Assembly (NCBI GenBank): GCA_043798355.1
Contig: JAZDOT010000027.1
Location: 1 to 24,364, forward strand
Reading direction: 5' to 3'
DNA length: 24,364 nt
Source of the DNA: JAZDOT01 sp043798355
GTDB taxonomy: Bacteria; Patescibacteriota; Gracilibacteria; Peribacterales; Peribacteraceae
A model generated the notes under the pieces. That model was not told the DNA's origin. It did not search any database and saw nothing but the letters and a program-made list of their open reading frames with translations. This document shows, piece after piece, positions 1-9,244 of this stretch. The position numbers were made by a program, and so were the translations under genes. Position 1 is the stretch's first letter. Each line of letters begins with the position of its first letter.

Positions 1-758
1 TCCTCTTCTTTCTCTCCGACGGCGAGTCCTCCGATAGCGTATCCGTCGAAGCCTATTGCGATCAGTTCCTCCGCGCACTTCTTGCGGAGATCTGCGTGAA
101 GGCCGCCTTGAACGATTCCGAAGAGGAGCGGGAAGGAGGAAGAGGACGAAGAAGATGAAGAAGAGCAAGAAGAGGAAGAGGAAATATTTTTCAATATCCT
201 CTTCTGCATCTTCTGTTTCCTCTCCATCCTCTTCAGCTCATCGTGGGTTTTCTTACAAACCTCCGCCCACCTCAGTGTCCTGTCCACCGCAGCTTCGATC
301 TCATCGCGCGAAGCTAGAGATGGCGGACATTCGTCGAAATTCATGATGATGTCGGCGCCGAGGTGGTGTTGGATCTCTATGGATTCGACCGGACCCATGA
401 AGAGGGGATCGCCGTTCAGGTGCGAGCGGAAGTGCACGCCTTCGTCCGTGATCGACCGGATGCGCCGCATGGAGTACACTTGATACCCGCCCGAGTCCGT
501 GAGGATCGGCCGGTCCCATCCAATGAACCCGTGCAGCCCGCCCGCCTCCTCGACGATTTTTTCCCCGGGCTGAAGACTTAAGTGGTAGGTATTGCAGAGA
601 AGGATCTGCGCTCCGAGGCTCAGAAGCTCTTCATGGGTGATGCCTTTCATTGCCCCCGCCGTCGCAACCGGCATGAAGAACGGCGTTTGGATGTCTCCGT
701 GTGGAGTGGAGAGTGTCCCGCGTCGGCCAATGTTCGTCGAACAGATGAGGTCGAACAT
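1..758 (-). CDS. tgt: Queuine/preQ1 tRNA-ribosyltransferase, C-terminus off window
   Basis: Tgt swaps guanine-34 of GUN-anticodon tRNAs for a queuosine precursor base. The readable 252 residues start at ATG 758 and run off the window edge. Family motifs are in order: STPHGDIQTPFFMPV near residue 17, LTDSGGYQVYS at 86-96 with the catalytic Asp88, NFDECPP at 140-146 with the nucleophile Asp142, FGIVQGG at 213-219 and GYAIGGLAVGE at 239-249. The zinc-site C-terminus lies outside. Oddity: between the helix ending near residue 180 and FGIVQGG there is a charged stretch followed by 16 codons (193-208) that are all Ser except Cys198, roughly 25 residues more than typical Tgt proteins. The reading frame stays open through it, so it is an in-frame insertion. 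The gene is divergent from the atp operon. There is no Shine-Dalgarno sequence; the start was chosen by alignment to the family N-terminus. Confidence 0.93.
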   Translation of the reverse strand, partial: MFDLICSTNIGRRGTLSTPHGDIQTPFFMPVATAGAMKGITHEELLSLGAQILLCNTYHLSLQPGEKIVEEAGGLHGFIGWDRPILTDSGGYQVYSMRRIRSITDEGVHFRSHLNGDPLFMGPVESIEIQHHLGADIIMNFDECPPSLASRDEIEAAVDRTLRWAEVCKKTHDELKRMERKQKMQKRILKNISSSSSCSSSSSSSSSSFPLLFGIVQGGLHADLRKKCAEELIAIGFDGYAIGGLAVGEKEE

Positions 759-764
759 GGGAGC

Positions 765-794
765 AGAGTAGCGAGGAATATGCGGCGTGTGCAA
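765..794 (-). promoter_or_regulatory. Putative tgt promoter, leaderless geometry
   Basis: Reading the minus strand, TTGCAC (794-789) is followed by an 18-base spacer and TACTCT (770-765), which ends exactly six bases before the tgt ATG at 758. Transcription would start at or next to the start codon. The hexamers match the sigma-70 consensus only moderately. Confidence 0.4.
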
Positions 795-823
795 TTAATG
801 GAAATATATCAAAAATTCGGCGA

Positions 824-1000
824 AGCGCGGGTCTCGGGGTACCCGCGCTGGAGCCGCACCTTTCATGGCCTGCCGACCGTAGCGCAGCTCTGCTTGCAAG
901 TATGAGGCCCACCTTCGCCAAGGCTACGGTGGGCAGCCTCCGCTGCGCGGAGGCTGGAAAAGGTGGCTCGTGGAGGAAAAACCGTAGGTTTGTCCTCCAC
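824..1000. other. Structured intergenic region with four hairpins between tgt and atpD
   Basis: The 312-base gap 759-1070 has no convincing gene but is rich in perfect stems. Stem 1 is 824-832/841-849 (9 bp, 8-nt loop). Stem 2 is 908-913/928-933 (6 bp). Stem 3 is 934-943/947-956 (10 bp, 3-nt loop) and directly abuts stem 2. Stem 4 is 970-977/993-1000 (8 bp), continued inside by 979-983/987-991 (5 bp). An alternative 8-bp pairing, ACCGTAGC 876-883 with GCTACGGT 923-930, would exclude stem 2. No U-run follows any stem on the plus strand; on the minus strand an ATTTTT run lies a few bases after stem 1. It may be an mRNA leader of the atp operon, a small RNA or a dispersed palindromic repeat. I do not recognise a known RNA family. 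Confidence 0.55.
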
Positions 1001-1070
1001 GCTTAAGTGCCCTTGGCAGGAATCCGGGGTGATAGTAGGATTTGGCGGCTTACATTTTTCCTCCGCTTCC

Positions 1071-2438
<1,368 letters not shown>

Positions 2439-2456
2439 TTTTTCTCTCATTCGATC

Positions 2457-2894
2457 ATGATTACGGTCGCAATCATCACACCCGAACGAGCCGTCTACGA
2501 GGGCCCTGCAGACTCCGTGTCCATTCCGACGCCTGATGGGGAGATTACGGTGCTTCCGCATCACATTCCCCTCATCTCCATTGTCGTTCCCGGGAGCATC
2601 CTCATTCGCAAAGGTGCGGAAGAGATGCTCTTCGCCGTTTCCCGGGGAGTGATCGAGATCGACGGTTCGTCCATCCGCATGCTCGTCGATACGGCCGATC
2701 GGGCTGACGAGCTGGAAGAGCAGGCGATCGAGAAGGCGAAAGCCGCTGCCCAGAAGCTCCTCACGGAAAAACGGGCAGACGTGGAAGGGTATGCAGAAGC
2801 GACCGCCATTCTCGAGCGCGAGCTCGCCCGCCTCCAGGTCGCCCGCCGCCACCGCTCACGCCGCATGAGCGTTCCTCCCGGTTCCGAGTCCTAA
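2457..2894 (+). CDS. atpC: F-type ATP synthase subunit epsilon
   Basis: Epsilon links the gamma rotor to the c-ring and can inhibit ATP hydrolysis. The protein has 145 aa. The N-terminal beta-sandwich is typical: ITPERAVYEGPADSVSIPT, then DGEITVLPHHIPLIS, and GVIEIDGSSIRMLVDTADRADE. After it come about 60 residues of Ala/Glu/Arg-rich helices and a short basic tail that is not conserved. It starts 18 bases after atpD, so it is cotranscribed and almost certainly translated in series. The leader is pyrimidine-rich with no Shine-Dalgarno sequence. It is separated from the next gene by about 97 bases that contain a tandem hexamer array. Confidence 0.95.
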   Translation: MITVAIITPERAVYEGPADSVSIPTPDGEITVLPHHIPLISIVVPGSILIRKGAEEMLFAVSRGVIEIDGSSIRMLVDTADRADELEEQAIEKAKAAAQKLLTEKRADVEGYAEATAILERELARLQVARRHRSRRMSVPPGSES

Positions 2895-2940
2895 ATGCAG
2901 CGCTTTGCCCTAACCGCAGCCACGAAGGGCTGCTGCTGTC

Positions 2941-2976
2941 CTAACCTTAGCCTTAACCTTAACCTTAACCTTAACC
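2941..2976. repeat. Six tandem hexamers, consensus TTAACC
   Basis: The units are CTAACC, TTAGCC and four exact TTAACC, ending 15 bases before the atpZ-like start. The same word on the opposite strand (GGTTAA) recurs at 17622-17669. The array looks telomere-like but is internal to an operon. Confidence 0.9.
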
Positions 2977-2991
2977 TCTCTCTATGCCGGT

Positions 2992-3237
2992 ATGCCCGAT
3001 ACTCCACCCTCGCCGCGCCGGGATGATCCCCCTTCCCTCTGGCTCGCTATCCGTCTGGCGTGGGATCTCGGGTTCATCATCGCGGTTCCCGCAGCGCTCT
3101 TCGGGTTCTCCGGCGCGTACCTCGATAAAATCTGGGGGACGAGCCCGCTTCTCCTCCTCGTCGGCTTCATCCTCGCCGTCATCCTCTCCGCGATCGGCGT
3201 GCGCCGCAGGATCACCGATATTCTCCTGAAGAAGTAG
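2992..3237 (+). CDS. AtpZ/AtpI-like small membrane protein of the ATP synthase operon
   Basis: The 81-aa protein has two membrane spans, about residues 22-44 and 52-70, separated by the short loop GAYLDKIWGT, and a basic C-terminus (RRRITDILLKK). This is the layout of the AtpZ/AtpQ-like family that sits next to atpB and is thought to help assemble the c-ring or supply Mg2+. Family assignment comes from topology, loop pattern and location. ATG 2992 was preferred over ATG 2984 because only this frame encodes the hydrophobic protein. Its stop is one base before the atpB start. In N-ATPase operons a similar gene (atpQ) occupies the same place between atpC and atpB. Confidence 0.8.
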   Translation: MPDTPPSPRRDDPPSLWLAIRLAWDLGFIIAVPAALFGFSGAYLDKIWGTSPLLLLVGFILAVILSAIGVRRRITDILLKK

Positions 3238-3238
3238 T

Positions 3239-4063
3239 ATGTCCAATTTTGAAACTCCACCGCTGGCTTCCGAGACCATCTTCCACATAGCAGGGTTCCC
3301 CATCCGGAACACCATGATCATGGCATGGCTTGCCATGGCGGTCATCCTCGTCCTCTGCCTCCTCCTCCGCCGAACGAAGTACCGGTCCATTCCGGGGAGA
3401 TTCCAGTCTCTCGCGGAGATCCTCGTTGAAGGACTCTTCGATTTTTTCGATTCCATCGTGCAGGATCGATTGCTCACGCGGAGATTTTTCCCTGTCGTTG
3501 CAACGATTTTTCTCTTCCTGCTCACGGCGAACTGGATGGGGATCCTGCCGGGTGTTGGGAGCATCACGTATGCGGTCACGGAGGAAGGGCATCTCTTTCA
3601 TTTTCCCGTGTTCCGTTCGATGAATGCGGATGTGAACATGACGGTTGCCGTTGCTCTCATCTCCGTCATGGCAACGCAGATCTACGGCATCTGGTCGCTC
3701 GGGTTCTTCTCGTATGCCGGAAAGTTTTTCGTGGCTCCGTGGAGGGATCCCATCGGGTGTTTCGTCGGGGTCCTCGAACTGATTGCCGAGATGGCGAAGA
3801 TCATTTCCTTCACGTTCCGCTTATTCGGCAATATCTTTGCGGGGGAGGTGCTCCTCGTCGTCATCAGCTTCCTCATGCCGTACCTCGCCCCCATCCCGTT
3901 CATGGGCCTCGAACTCTTCGTCGGCTTCATTCAGGCGCTCGTGTTCGCCATGCTGACGCTCGTCTTCATCAAGATGGCCACGACCGGACACGGCGGACAT
4001 GAAGAGTCCCACGCGCATGCAGCGCCCCGTTTGGCAGCAGCTTCTTCCTCTGAGAACCCTTGA
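3239..4063 (+). CDS. atpB: F-type ATP synthase subunit a
   Basis: Subunit a is the stator half of the proton channel in the membrane. The 274-aa protein has five or six spans. The hallmark FRLFGNIFAGEVLL is at residues 193-206 and contains the essential Arg194. GFIQALVFAMLTLVFI at 229-244 contains the conserved Gln232. The periplasmic motif MNADVNMTVAVAL precedes a central helix. The C-terminal tail after residue 249 is His-rich (HGGHEESHAHAA), which is unusual. The stop codon lies inside an 11-bp hairpin that separates atpB from atpE. Confidence 0.96.
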   Translation: MSNFETPPLASETIFHIAGFPIRNTMIMAWLAMAVILVLCLLLRRTKYRSIPGRFQSLAEILVEGLFDFFDSIVQDRLLTRRFFPVVATIFLFLLTANWMGILPGVGSITYAVTEEGHLFHFPVFRSMNADVNMTVAVALISVMATQIYGIWSLGFFSYAGKFFVAPWRDPIGCFVGVLELIAEMAKIISFTFRLFGNIFAGEVLLVVISFLMPYLAPIPFMGLELFVGFIQALVFAMLTLVFIKMATTGHGGHEESHAHAAPRLAAASSSENP

Positions 4064-4080
4064 TTCCCTATCAAGGGTTC
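4054..4080 (+). promoter_or_regulatory. Perfect 11-bp hairpin over the atpB stop codon
   Basis: GAACCCTTGAT (4054-4064) pairs perfectly with ATCAAGGGTTC (4070-4080) around the loop TCCCT. The atpB TGA (4061-4063) is within the left arm. No U-run follows, so this is not a classical terminator. An mRNA processing or stability site, or a block to read-in translation before atpE, is more plausible. Confidence 0.7.
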
Positions 4081-4097
4081 AGTAGCATCCTTCCGCA

Positions 4098-4135
4098 TTT
4101 TTTCTTCCCTTTCCTCCATTTCCCCCCTTTCCTCT
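4098..4135 (+). promoter_or_regulatory. 38-nt pyrimidine tract directly before atpE
   Basis: From 4098 to the base before the atpE ATG there is a single purine (A4118) in 38 bases. There is no purine-rich ribosome binding site. By analogy with the U-rich enhancer before E. coli atpE, it may bind ribosomal protein S1 and raise c-subunit synthesis. That role is inferred. Confidence 0.55.
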
Positions 4136-4393
4136 ATGGACCCAGCAGCACAGGCCGCAGCGCAGGCCGTTAGCGCACTCGACAAGAATCTCTTCGTCGC
4201 GCTCACGATGGTGGTCGGCGCCATCATGCCGGCATTCTCCATCGGTTGGATCGCCAGCCGCGCCATGGAAGCCATCGGTCGCAATCCGGAAGCAGCTGCC
4301 CGCATCCAAACACCGATGATCCTCGCGGTCGCCTTCACCGAGGCGATTGCCATTTACTCGCTGGTCGTGGCCCTCATTATCAAATTCGTCTGA
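4136..4393 (+). CDS. atpE: F-type ATP synthase subunit c
   Basis: This is the proteolipid of the rotor ring, 85 aa, a two-helix hairpin. The polar loop is canonical (AIGRNPEAAARI, about 46-57). The ion-binding carboxylate is Glu69 in AFTEAIAIYSLV. The residues aligning with the Na+ ligands of Ilyobacter c (Gln32 and Ser66) are Ile36 and Ala70, so protons are the expected ion. Helix 1 is odd: the usual GxGxGxG packing run is replaced by MPAFSIG, keeping only small residues at Ala33, Ser35 and Gly37. Such changes can alter ring size. The gene is preceded by a hairpin and a long pyrimidine tract, which suggests separate control of its yield. Confidence 0.96.
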   Translation: MDPAAQAAAQAVSALDKNLFVALTMVVGAIMPAFSIGWIASRAMEAIGRNPEAAARIQTPMILAVAFTEAIAIYSLVVALIIKFV

Positions 4394-4428
4394 GAGCTTT
4401 GAGTTTTGAGTCATGAGCTTTGAGTCTT
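4394..4428. repeat. Five tandem heptamers, GAGYNNT type, after the atpE stop
   Basis: The units are GAGCTTT, GAGTTTT, GAGTCAT, GAGCTTT and GAGTCTT. The array begins at the base right after the TGA stop of atpE and fills most of the gap to atpF. Confidence 0.88.
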
Positions 4429-4467
4429 CGGCTCGAGCGACTCTGTCTATTTTTCACCCGCCTCTTC

Positions 4468-4974
4468 ATGGAATTGCTTACCAAGCTCGGCCTTCAGTGG
4501 GACCTCATTCTTGCGCAGGTCGTCAACTTCCTGATCGTGATGGGTCTGCTCGGATACTTCCTCTACAAGCCCGTCCTGCGACTCCTCGATGACCGGAGCA
4601 TGCGCATCCGGAAGTCCATGGAAGAGGCGAAGCGGATCGAGGAGCAGGCCAGAGAAATGGAGGTCATCCGCACGGATCAATTGAAGAAGATCGATCAGGA
4701 GTGCGGAGAGTTCCTCGAGCGCGCCAAGAAGCAGGCCGAACAGGTGCAGGTGGAGATTCTTCAACGAGCGGAGAAGGAGGCGGCAACCCTCGTCGAGCGC
4801 GGCAAGCAGATGATCGATGAGGAACGGGGGAAAGCACTCAGAGATATGGAGAGCCGCCTCGCAGCTCTCATCGTTCAGTTATCGGAGAAGGTGATTCAGC
4901 GCGAGTTCACGAAAGAGGATCAGTCCCGCATTATGGCGACCCTTGCGAAAGAGCTTCCCTCACTCGTGCAATGA
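4468..4974 (+). CDS. atpF: F-type ATP synthase subunit b
   Basis: This is the peripheral stalk subunit, 168 aa. One N-terminal membrane helix (about residues 9-29, WDLILAQVVNFLIVMGLLGY) is followed by the usual YKPVLRLLDDR and a long charged coiled coil rich in Glu, Lys and Gln. It ends in a short region, VQLSEKVIQREFTKEDQ, that binds delta in other species. An in-frame GTG/ATG upstream (about 4420) would put charged residues from the heptamer repeat in front of the helix. ATG 4468 gives the normal N-terminus and has a pyrimidine-rich leader. Its TGA overlaps the atpH ATG (ATGA), so translation is coupled. Confidence 0.93.
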   Translation: MELLTKLGLQWDLILAQVVNFLIVMGLLGYFLYKPVLRLLDDRSMRIRKSMEEAKRIEEQAREMEVIRTDQLKKIDQECGEFLERAKKQAEQVQVEILQRAEKEAATLVERGKQMIDEERGKALRDMESRLAALIVQLSEKVIQREFTKEDQSRIMATLAKELPSLVQ

Positions 4975-5384
4975 CCATCACCATTGACATGATCGCGCGG
5001 GCTGTCGTCACCTTGAGCCGGGAACTCCCGGTCGATCAGCATGCCGCACTCATTGATGCTGCCGTTCTCTTTGCTGATCGGCATGGTCTCCATGGATCGC
5101 TCCGGCTGCTTCCGCGTTTCCTAAAGGAAATGGATGCGAAAACCGGCGGGAGCCTCTCCGCAACCGTCACCGTTTCGAAGAGTGCACATTCCGCCGAAGC
5201 CGAGCATGTGTTCCGTGCCCTGAAGACAGCCATGAAGAAACAGGCCGATCTCGCCCCTCTCCGCATCGACCCCTCCCTGATGGGCGGAGCGCGCATCGAT
5301 GTCGGTGACGAGCGGTTCGATTACTCGCTGCGCTCCGCTCTCGATCATGCTCTGCAGTCGCTTGCTCTCCCGATGACTTCCTAA
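4971..5384 (+). CDS. atpH: F-type ATP synthase subunit delta, short form
   Basis: Delta clamps the b stalk to the top of F1. The C-terminal signature is clear: PSLMGGARIDVGDERFDYSLRSALDHA matches the family pattern of a Gly-Gly turn, a GD turn and a final helix (residues about 101-127). The protein is only 137 aa against about 175-180 for typical delta subunits. The missing part is in the N-terminal helical bundle, which normally grips the N-termini of the alpha subunits. It overlaps atpF by four bases (ATGA). I see no frameshift, and the reduced N-domain appears genuine. Confidence 0.85.
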   Translation: MTITIDMIARAVVTLSRELPVDQHAALIDAAVLFADRHGLHGSLRLLPRFLKEMDAKTGGSLSATVTVSKSAHSAEAEHVFRALKTAMKKQADLAPLRIDPSLMGGARIDVGDERFDYSLRSALDHALQSLALPMTS

Positions 5385-5416
5385 TTTTTTCTCTCGCATC
5401 TTTTTCCATCACTCCC

Positions 5417-6940
<1,524 letters not shown>

Positions 6941-6960
6941 TTTATCCACCTGCTTTTCTC

Positions 6961-7890
6961 ATGCCACGAAGCCTCCGCGATCTGAAGCGCAAAATGAAGG
7001 CCATCAAAAGTACGCGCCAGGTGACGAAGGCGATGGAGCTCGTGAGTGCGTCTAAAATGCGAAGGGCCGTCCAGAACGCCCAGATGCTGCGGCGCTATGC
7101 GTTGAGTGCATGGAAGATCCTCGAGCGCCTCGCTTCCGTTCATCCCGAGCTTCATCCGTATCTGCAGGAGAAACCTGCAACCAAGATCCTCGTCGTTCTC
7201 TTCACATCCGATCGCGGGCTGTGCGGCAGTCTGAACGCCGTTATGGTGCGAACGGCGGGAGCATACCTCCGTTCCGTCAAAGAGCTTCCTCACACGGAGA
7301 ACGTTTCTTTCATCGCCGTCGGGAAGAAGGCGCAGCACTTTCTCGCGCGTACGGGGGCATCCATCGTTGCGGCATTCCCCGCCATCGAAGGCAATCCGAC
7401 CGTGCGGGAGCTCCGGCCCATGATCCGGATGATCACCGAGGGGTTTCTCTCCGGCACCTATGATCACGTCGTGCTCCTCTACCCGGACTGCGTTTCGGCT
7501 CTCGTGCAGGATCCCACGGTGAAGGTGCTCCTGCCTCTCTCGAAGTCTGAATTGCGGGCGATGATCGTCGGTCTCCTCCCCAAGAGCAAGCGCAAGGATG
7601 AGGAGCAATCATTAAATGCCTCGGAGTCCGTGAGTGAATTCCTCTTCGAGCCGTCGCAGGACGAGGTACTCTCGGTAGTCCTCCCGAAGCTCACGGAGAT
7701 GCAGATCTACCAGGCGGCCCTCGAGGCATCGGCTTCCGAGCACTCCGCGCGCATGGTGGCCATGCGCAATGCCTCGGAGAACGCGACCAGTCTCCTCGAT
7801 GATCTGACCCTCACCTTTAACCGCACACGGCAGGAGAAGATCACGGCGGAACTGTCGGAGATCTCGGCTGCTGTAGCTTCTATTAAGTAG
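6961..7890 (+). CDS. atpG: F-type ATP synthase subunit gamma
   Basis: Gamma is the rotor shaft, 309 aa. The conserved N-terminal helix (RSLRDLKRKMKAIKSTRQVT, then KAMELVSASKMRR) and the C-terminal helix (SARMVAMRNASENA then LTLTFNRTRQEKIT) pair as a coiled coil in the family. The central Rossmann-like part includes LFTSDRGLCGSLNA. It is about 20 residues longer than E. coli gamma because of a Lys/Glu/Ser-rich stretch around residues 203-222. It is the last gene of the operon, and its 3' side enters a large inverted repeat facing a convergent gene. Confidence 0.96.
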   Translation: MPRSLRDLKRKMKAIKSTRQVTKAMELVSASKMRRAVQNAQMLRRYALSAWKILERLASVHPELHPYLQEKPATKILVVLFTSDRGLCGSLNAVMVRTAGAYLRSVKELPHTENVSFIAVGKKAQHFLARTGASIVAAFPAIEGNPTVRELRPMIRMITEGFLSGTYDHVVLLYPDCVSALVQDPTVKVLLPLSKSELRAMIVGLLPKSKRKDEEQSLNASESVSEFLFEPSQDEVLSVVLPKLTEMQIYQAALEASASEHSARMVAMRNASENATSLLDDLTLTFNRTRQEKITAELSEISAAVASIK

Positions 7891-7919
7891 TATTGCTTTC
7901 AGTTGAAGGTTCTTTTGGG

Positions 7920-8076
7920 GAGCTTTTTAGCTTCTTAGCTGGTTAGCTTCTTAGCTTTGCTTCGCGTGAGAATAGTATTCTTTTTGGAATGTAGCTTTAC
8001 GCTGGATGGAGAAGAACCAGTCAAAAGAAGGGAAGCTTGCACCCCTAAGAAGCTAAGAAGCTCCAACCTAAGAAGC
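7920..8076. repeat. Octamer tandem repeat forming a large inverted repeat between convergent genes
   Basis: The left arm 7920-7959 consists of five octamers, GAGCTTTT, TAGCTTCT, TAGCTGGT, TAGCTTCT and TAGCTTTG. The right arm 8045-8076 has CTAAGAAG twice, CTCCAACC and a further CTAAGAAG, the reverse complement of the same word. The arms can pair over about 13 and 10 bp segments with a mismatch between, separated by about 85 bases. The right arm contains the stop codon of the minus-strand gene. It could serve as a bidirectional end-of-transcript structure, although neither side has a U-run. Confidence 0.8.
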
Positions 8077-9075
8077 TACCTTCGGCGCTTCTCTCGTGAC
8101 GATCCGGACATCGACCTTCCCTTTGTACTTTTGCTGTAATTGTTCCAAGGCATGGATGATTTCCTGCGAATCCATGTCATTCTGAGGATCGCGCACCACA
8201 ACGAATGTGTACTGCTTGAGGAGACCCGGTCCGTAGCCGTGTCCACCGAGGGTGACGCCTTCGAGAGCGAGTGTGGCATCGTGGATGGCCTGCGCGACAG
8301 AGAGTCTGGAAATGATGAACGTATTCATCCCTTCCGGCAGCCTCTGGAGGCGATTGCTGCAGTCAACGGCGGCTCCGAGGGCAGAGTGAGCGGGACGATC
8401 CTTGCGCATGGGTGCTTTTCCGATGTAGGCCGCTTTGATACCGCGTTCTTGCAGAGCAGGAACAAGCGTCTTTTCTAAGTAGTCACATGTCTTCTGGTCA
8501 GTATCTCCTTCTTTGTTGAAGGCAACACCTCCTGCGCCACAGCCGTTTCCGTGGGCTCCGATCTTCACTTTGATCGCATTCAAGGGTCGTCCCTGACGCA
8601 AGCTCTCGACGTACCGCACGAAGTGTTCAACGAGATCATTCAGGCCGTGTTGTTTTTGCCAGAGAATGCCGGAACCCGCCATGCGCAGAACGCGTTTGCC
8701 GGACTGCGTTTTCATCTCCAGTTGCATACGCTCGTCGATGCACAGCACCGTGACTTCCGTCACAGGTTCATCGGAGCATTCAAAGCACCCATCCCATTCC
8801 TCTTTGTGATCTTCCAGCCATGTTTGAGGATCCTGATTGAAAGGCAGGGCAATTTCGTGATCGTATAACTTTCCCATATCCGCATGCTCTTTGTGTTGTG
8901 TGGCCGCAGGAGCATTGTCGTGGTCGGGGTGTTCTGCGCTCATAGTAGGAGAGGAAGTGAGTAAGGCATTTAATGCGACTGCGGCAGCCGGGGCGGTTTC
9001 GAGGAAGCGGCGACGTGAGATTCCATTTTGCCTTGTTTCGGCTTCAGAATGAAGAGATCTTTCGGAGTTAGACAT
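8068..9075 (-). CDS. Tat-exported beta-carbonic-anhydrase-like protein
   Basis: The protein has 335 aa from ATG 9075; a TTG two codons earlier is less likely. A twin-arginine signal SRRRFLE (20-26) is followed by an Ala-rich hydrophobic stretch, so export by Tat is predicted. A His/Asp-rich linker follows (about 45-75). The core has CIDER (112-116), resembling the CxDxR zinc motif of beta-carbonic anhydrases, then LRMAGSG (like the RNAG motif), and AHGNGCGAGG with His175 and Cys179, close to the family HxxC but with one extra residue. Hence a beta-CA-type metal site is likely and the substrate is unproven. It is divergent from the DoxX-like gene. There is no Shine-Dalgarno sequence. Confidence 0.65.
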   Translation of the reverse strand: MSNSERSLHSEAETRQNGISRRRFLETAPAAAVALNALLTSSPTMSAEHPDHDNAPAATQHKEHADMGKLYDHEIALPFNQDPQTWLEDHKEEWDGCFECSDEPVTEVTVLCIDERMQLEMKTQSGKRVLRMAGSGILWQKQHGLNDLVEHFVRYVESLRQGRPLNAIKVKIGAHGNGCGAGGVAFNKEGDTDQKTCDYLEKTLVPALQERGIKAAYIGKAPMRKDRPAHSALGAAVDCSNRLQRLPEGMNTFIISRLSVAQAIHDATLALEGVTLGGHGYGPGLLKQYTFVVVRDPQNDMDSQEIIHALEQLQQKYKGKVDVRIVTREAPKVAS

Positions 9076-9184
9076 GGGCAATTGGGTGGAAATTGAGTGT
9101 GAATTTTAAGAATTTGGGTGAGGAATGCAAGTCTCTTCACCCTATTTTCTACCTTGCGCAAAATTGATTCTATGAACAAATATC

Positions 9185-9215
9185 TTGTACAAGGATCACG
9201 GCGATCCTGTACAAT
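9185..9215 (+). promoter_or_regulatory. Dyad promoter with 19-bp spacer before the DoxX-like gene
   Basis: TTGTACAAGGATC (9185-9197) and GATCCTGTACAA (9203-9214) form an inverted repeat with a single bulged base. TTGTAC (9185-9190) and TACAAT (9210-9215) fit -35 and -10 hexamers with a 19-base spacer. A dyad spanning an over-long 19-bp spacer is the hallmark of MerR-family activated promoters. The gene start at 9245 is about 30 bases downstream. No MerR gene is visible in the window. Confidence 0.45.
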
Positions 9216-9244
9216 ATCGAACCGTATCTTTCCCCCCTTCATCT

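Noticed and set aside
759..1000. preQ1 riboswitch, tmRNA, RNase P RNA or SRP RNA in the structured gap next to tgt
   Set aside because: I looked for the conserved cores (for example the SRP GGAAGC-type tip or the RNase P GAGGAAAGUC core) and did not find them. The region is reported only as unexplained structure.
963..1070. GTG 963 as the atpD start
   Set aside because: It would add 36 residues with no beta-subunit similarity and place the start next to a strong hairpin.
2941..2976. Telomere or replication-end repeat (TTAACC)
   Set aside because: It lies inside an operon, has only six units, and similar arrays with unrelated words occur in many other gaps.
4136..4393. Sodium-binding c subunit, as in true N-ATPases
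   Set aside because: The residues matching Gln32 and Ser66 of Na+-type c subunits are Ile36 and Ala70, so only the carboxylate remains.
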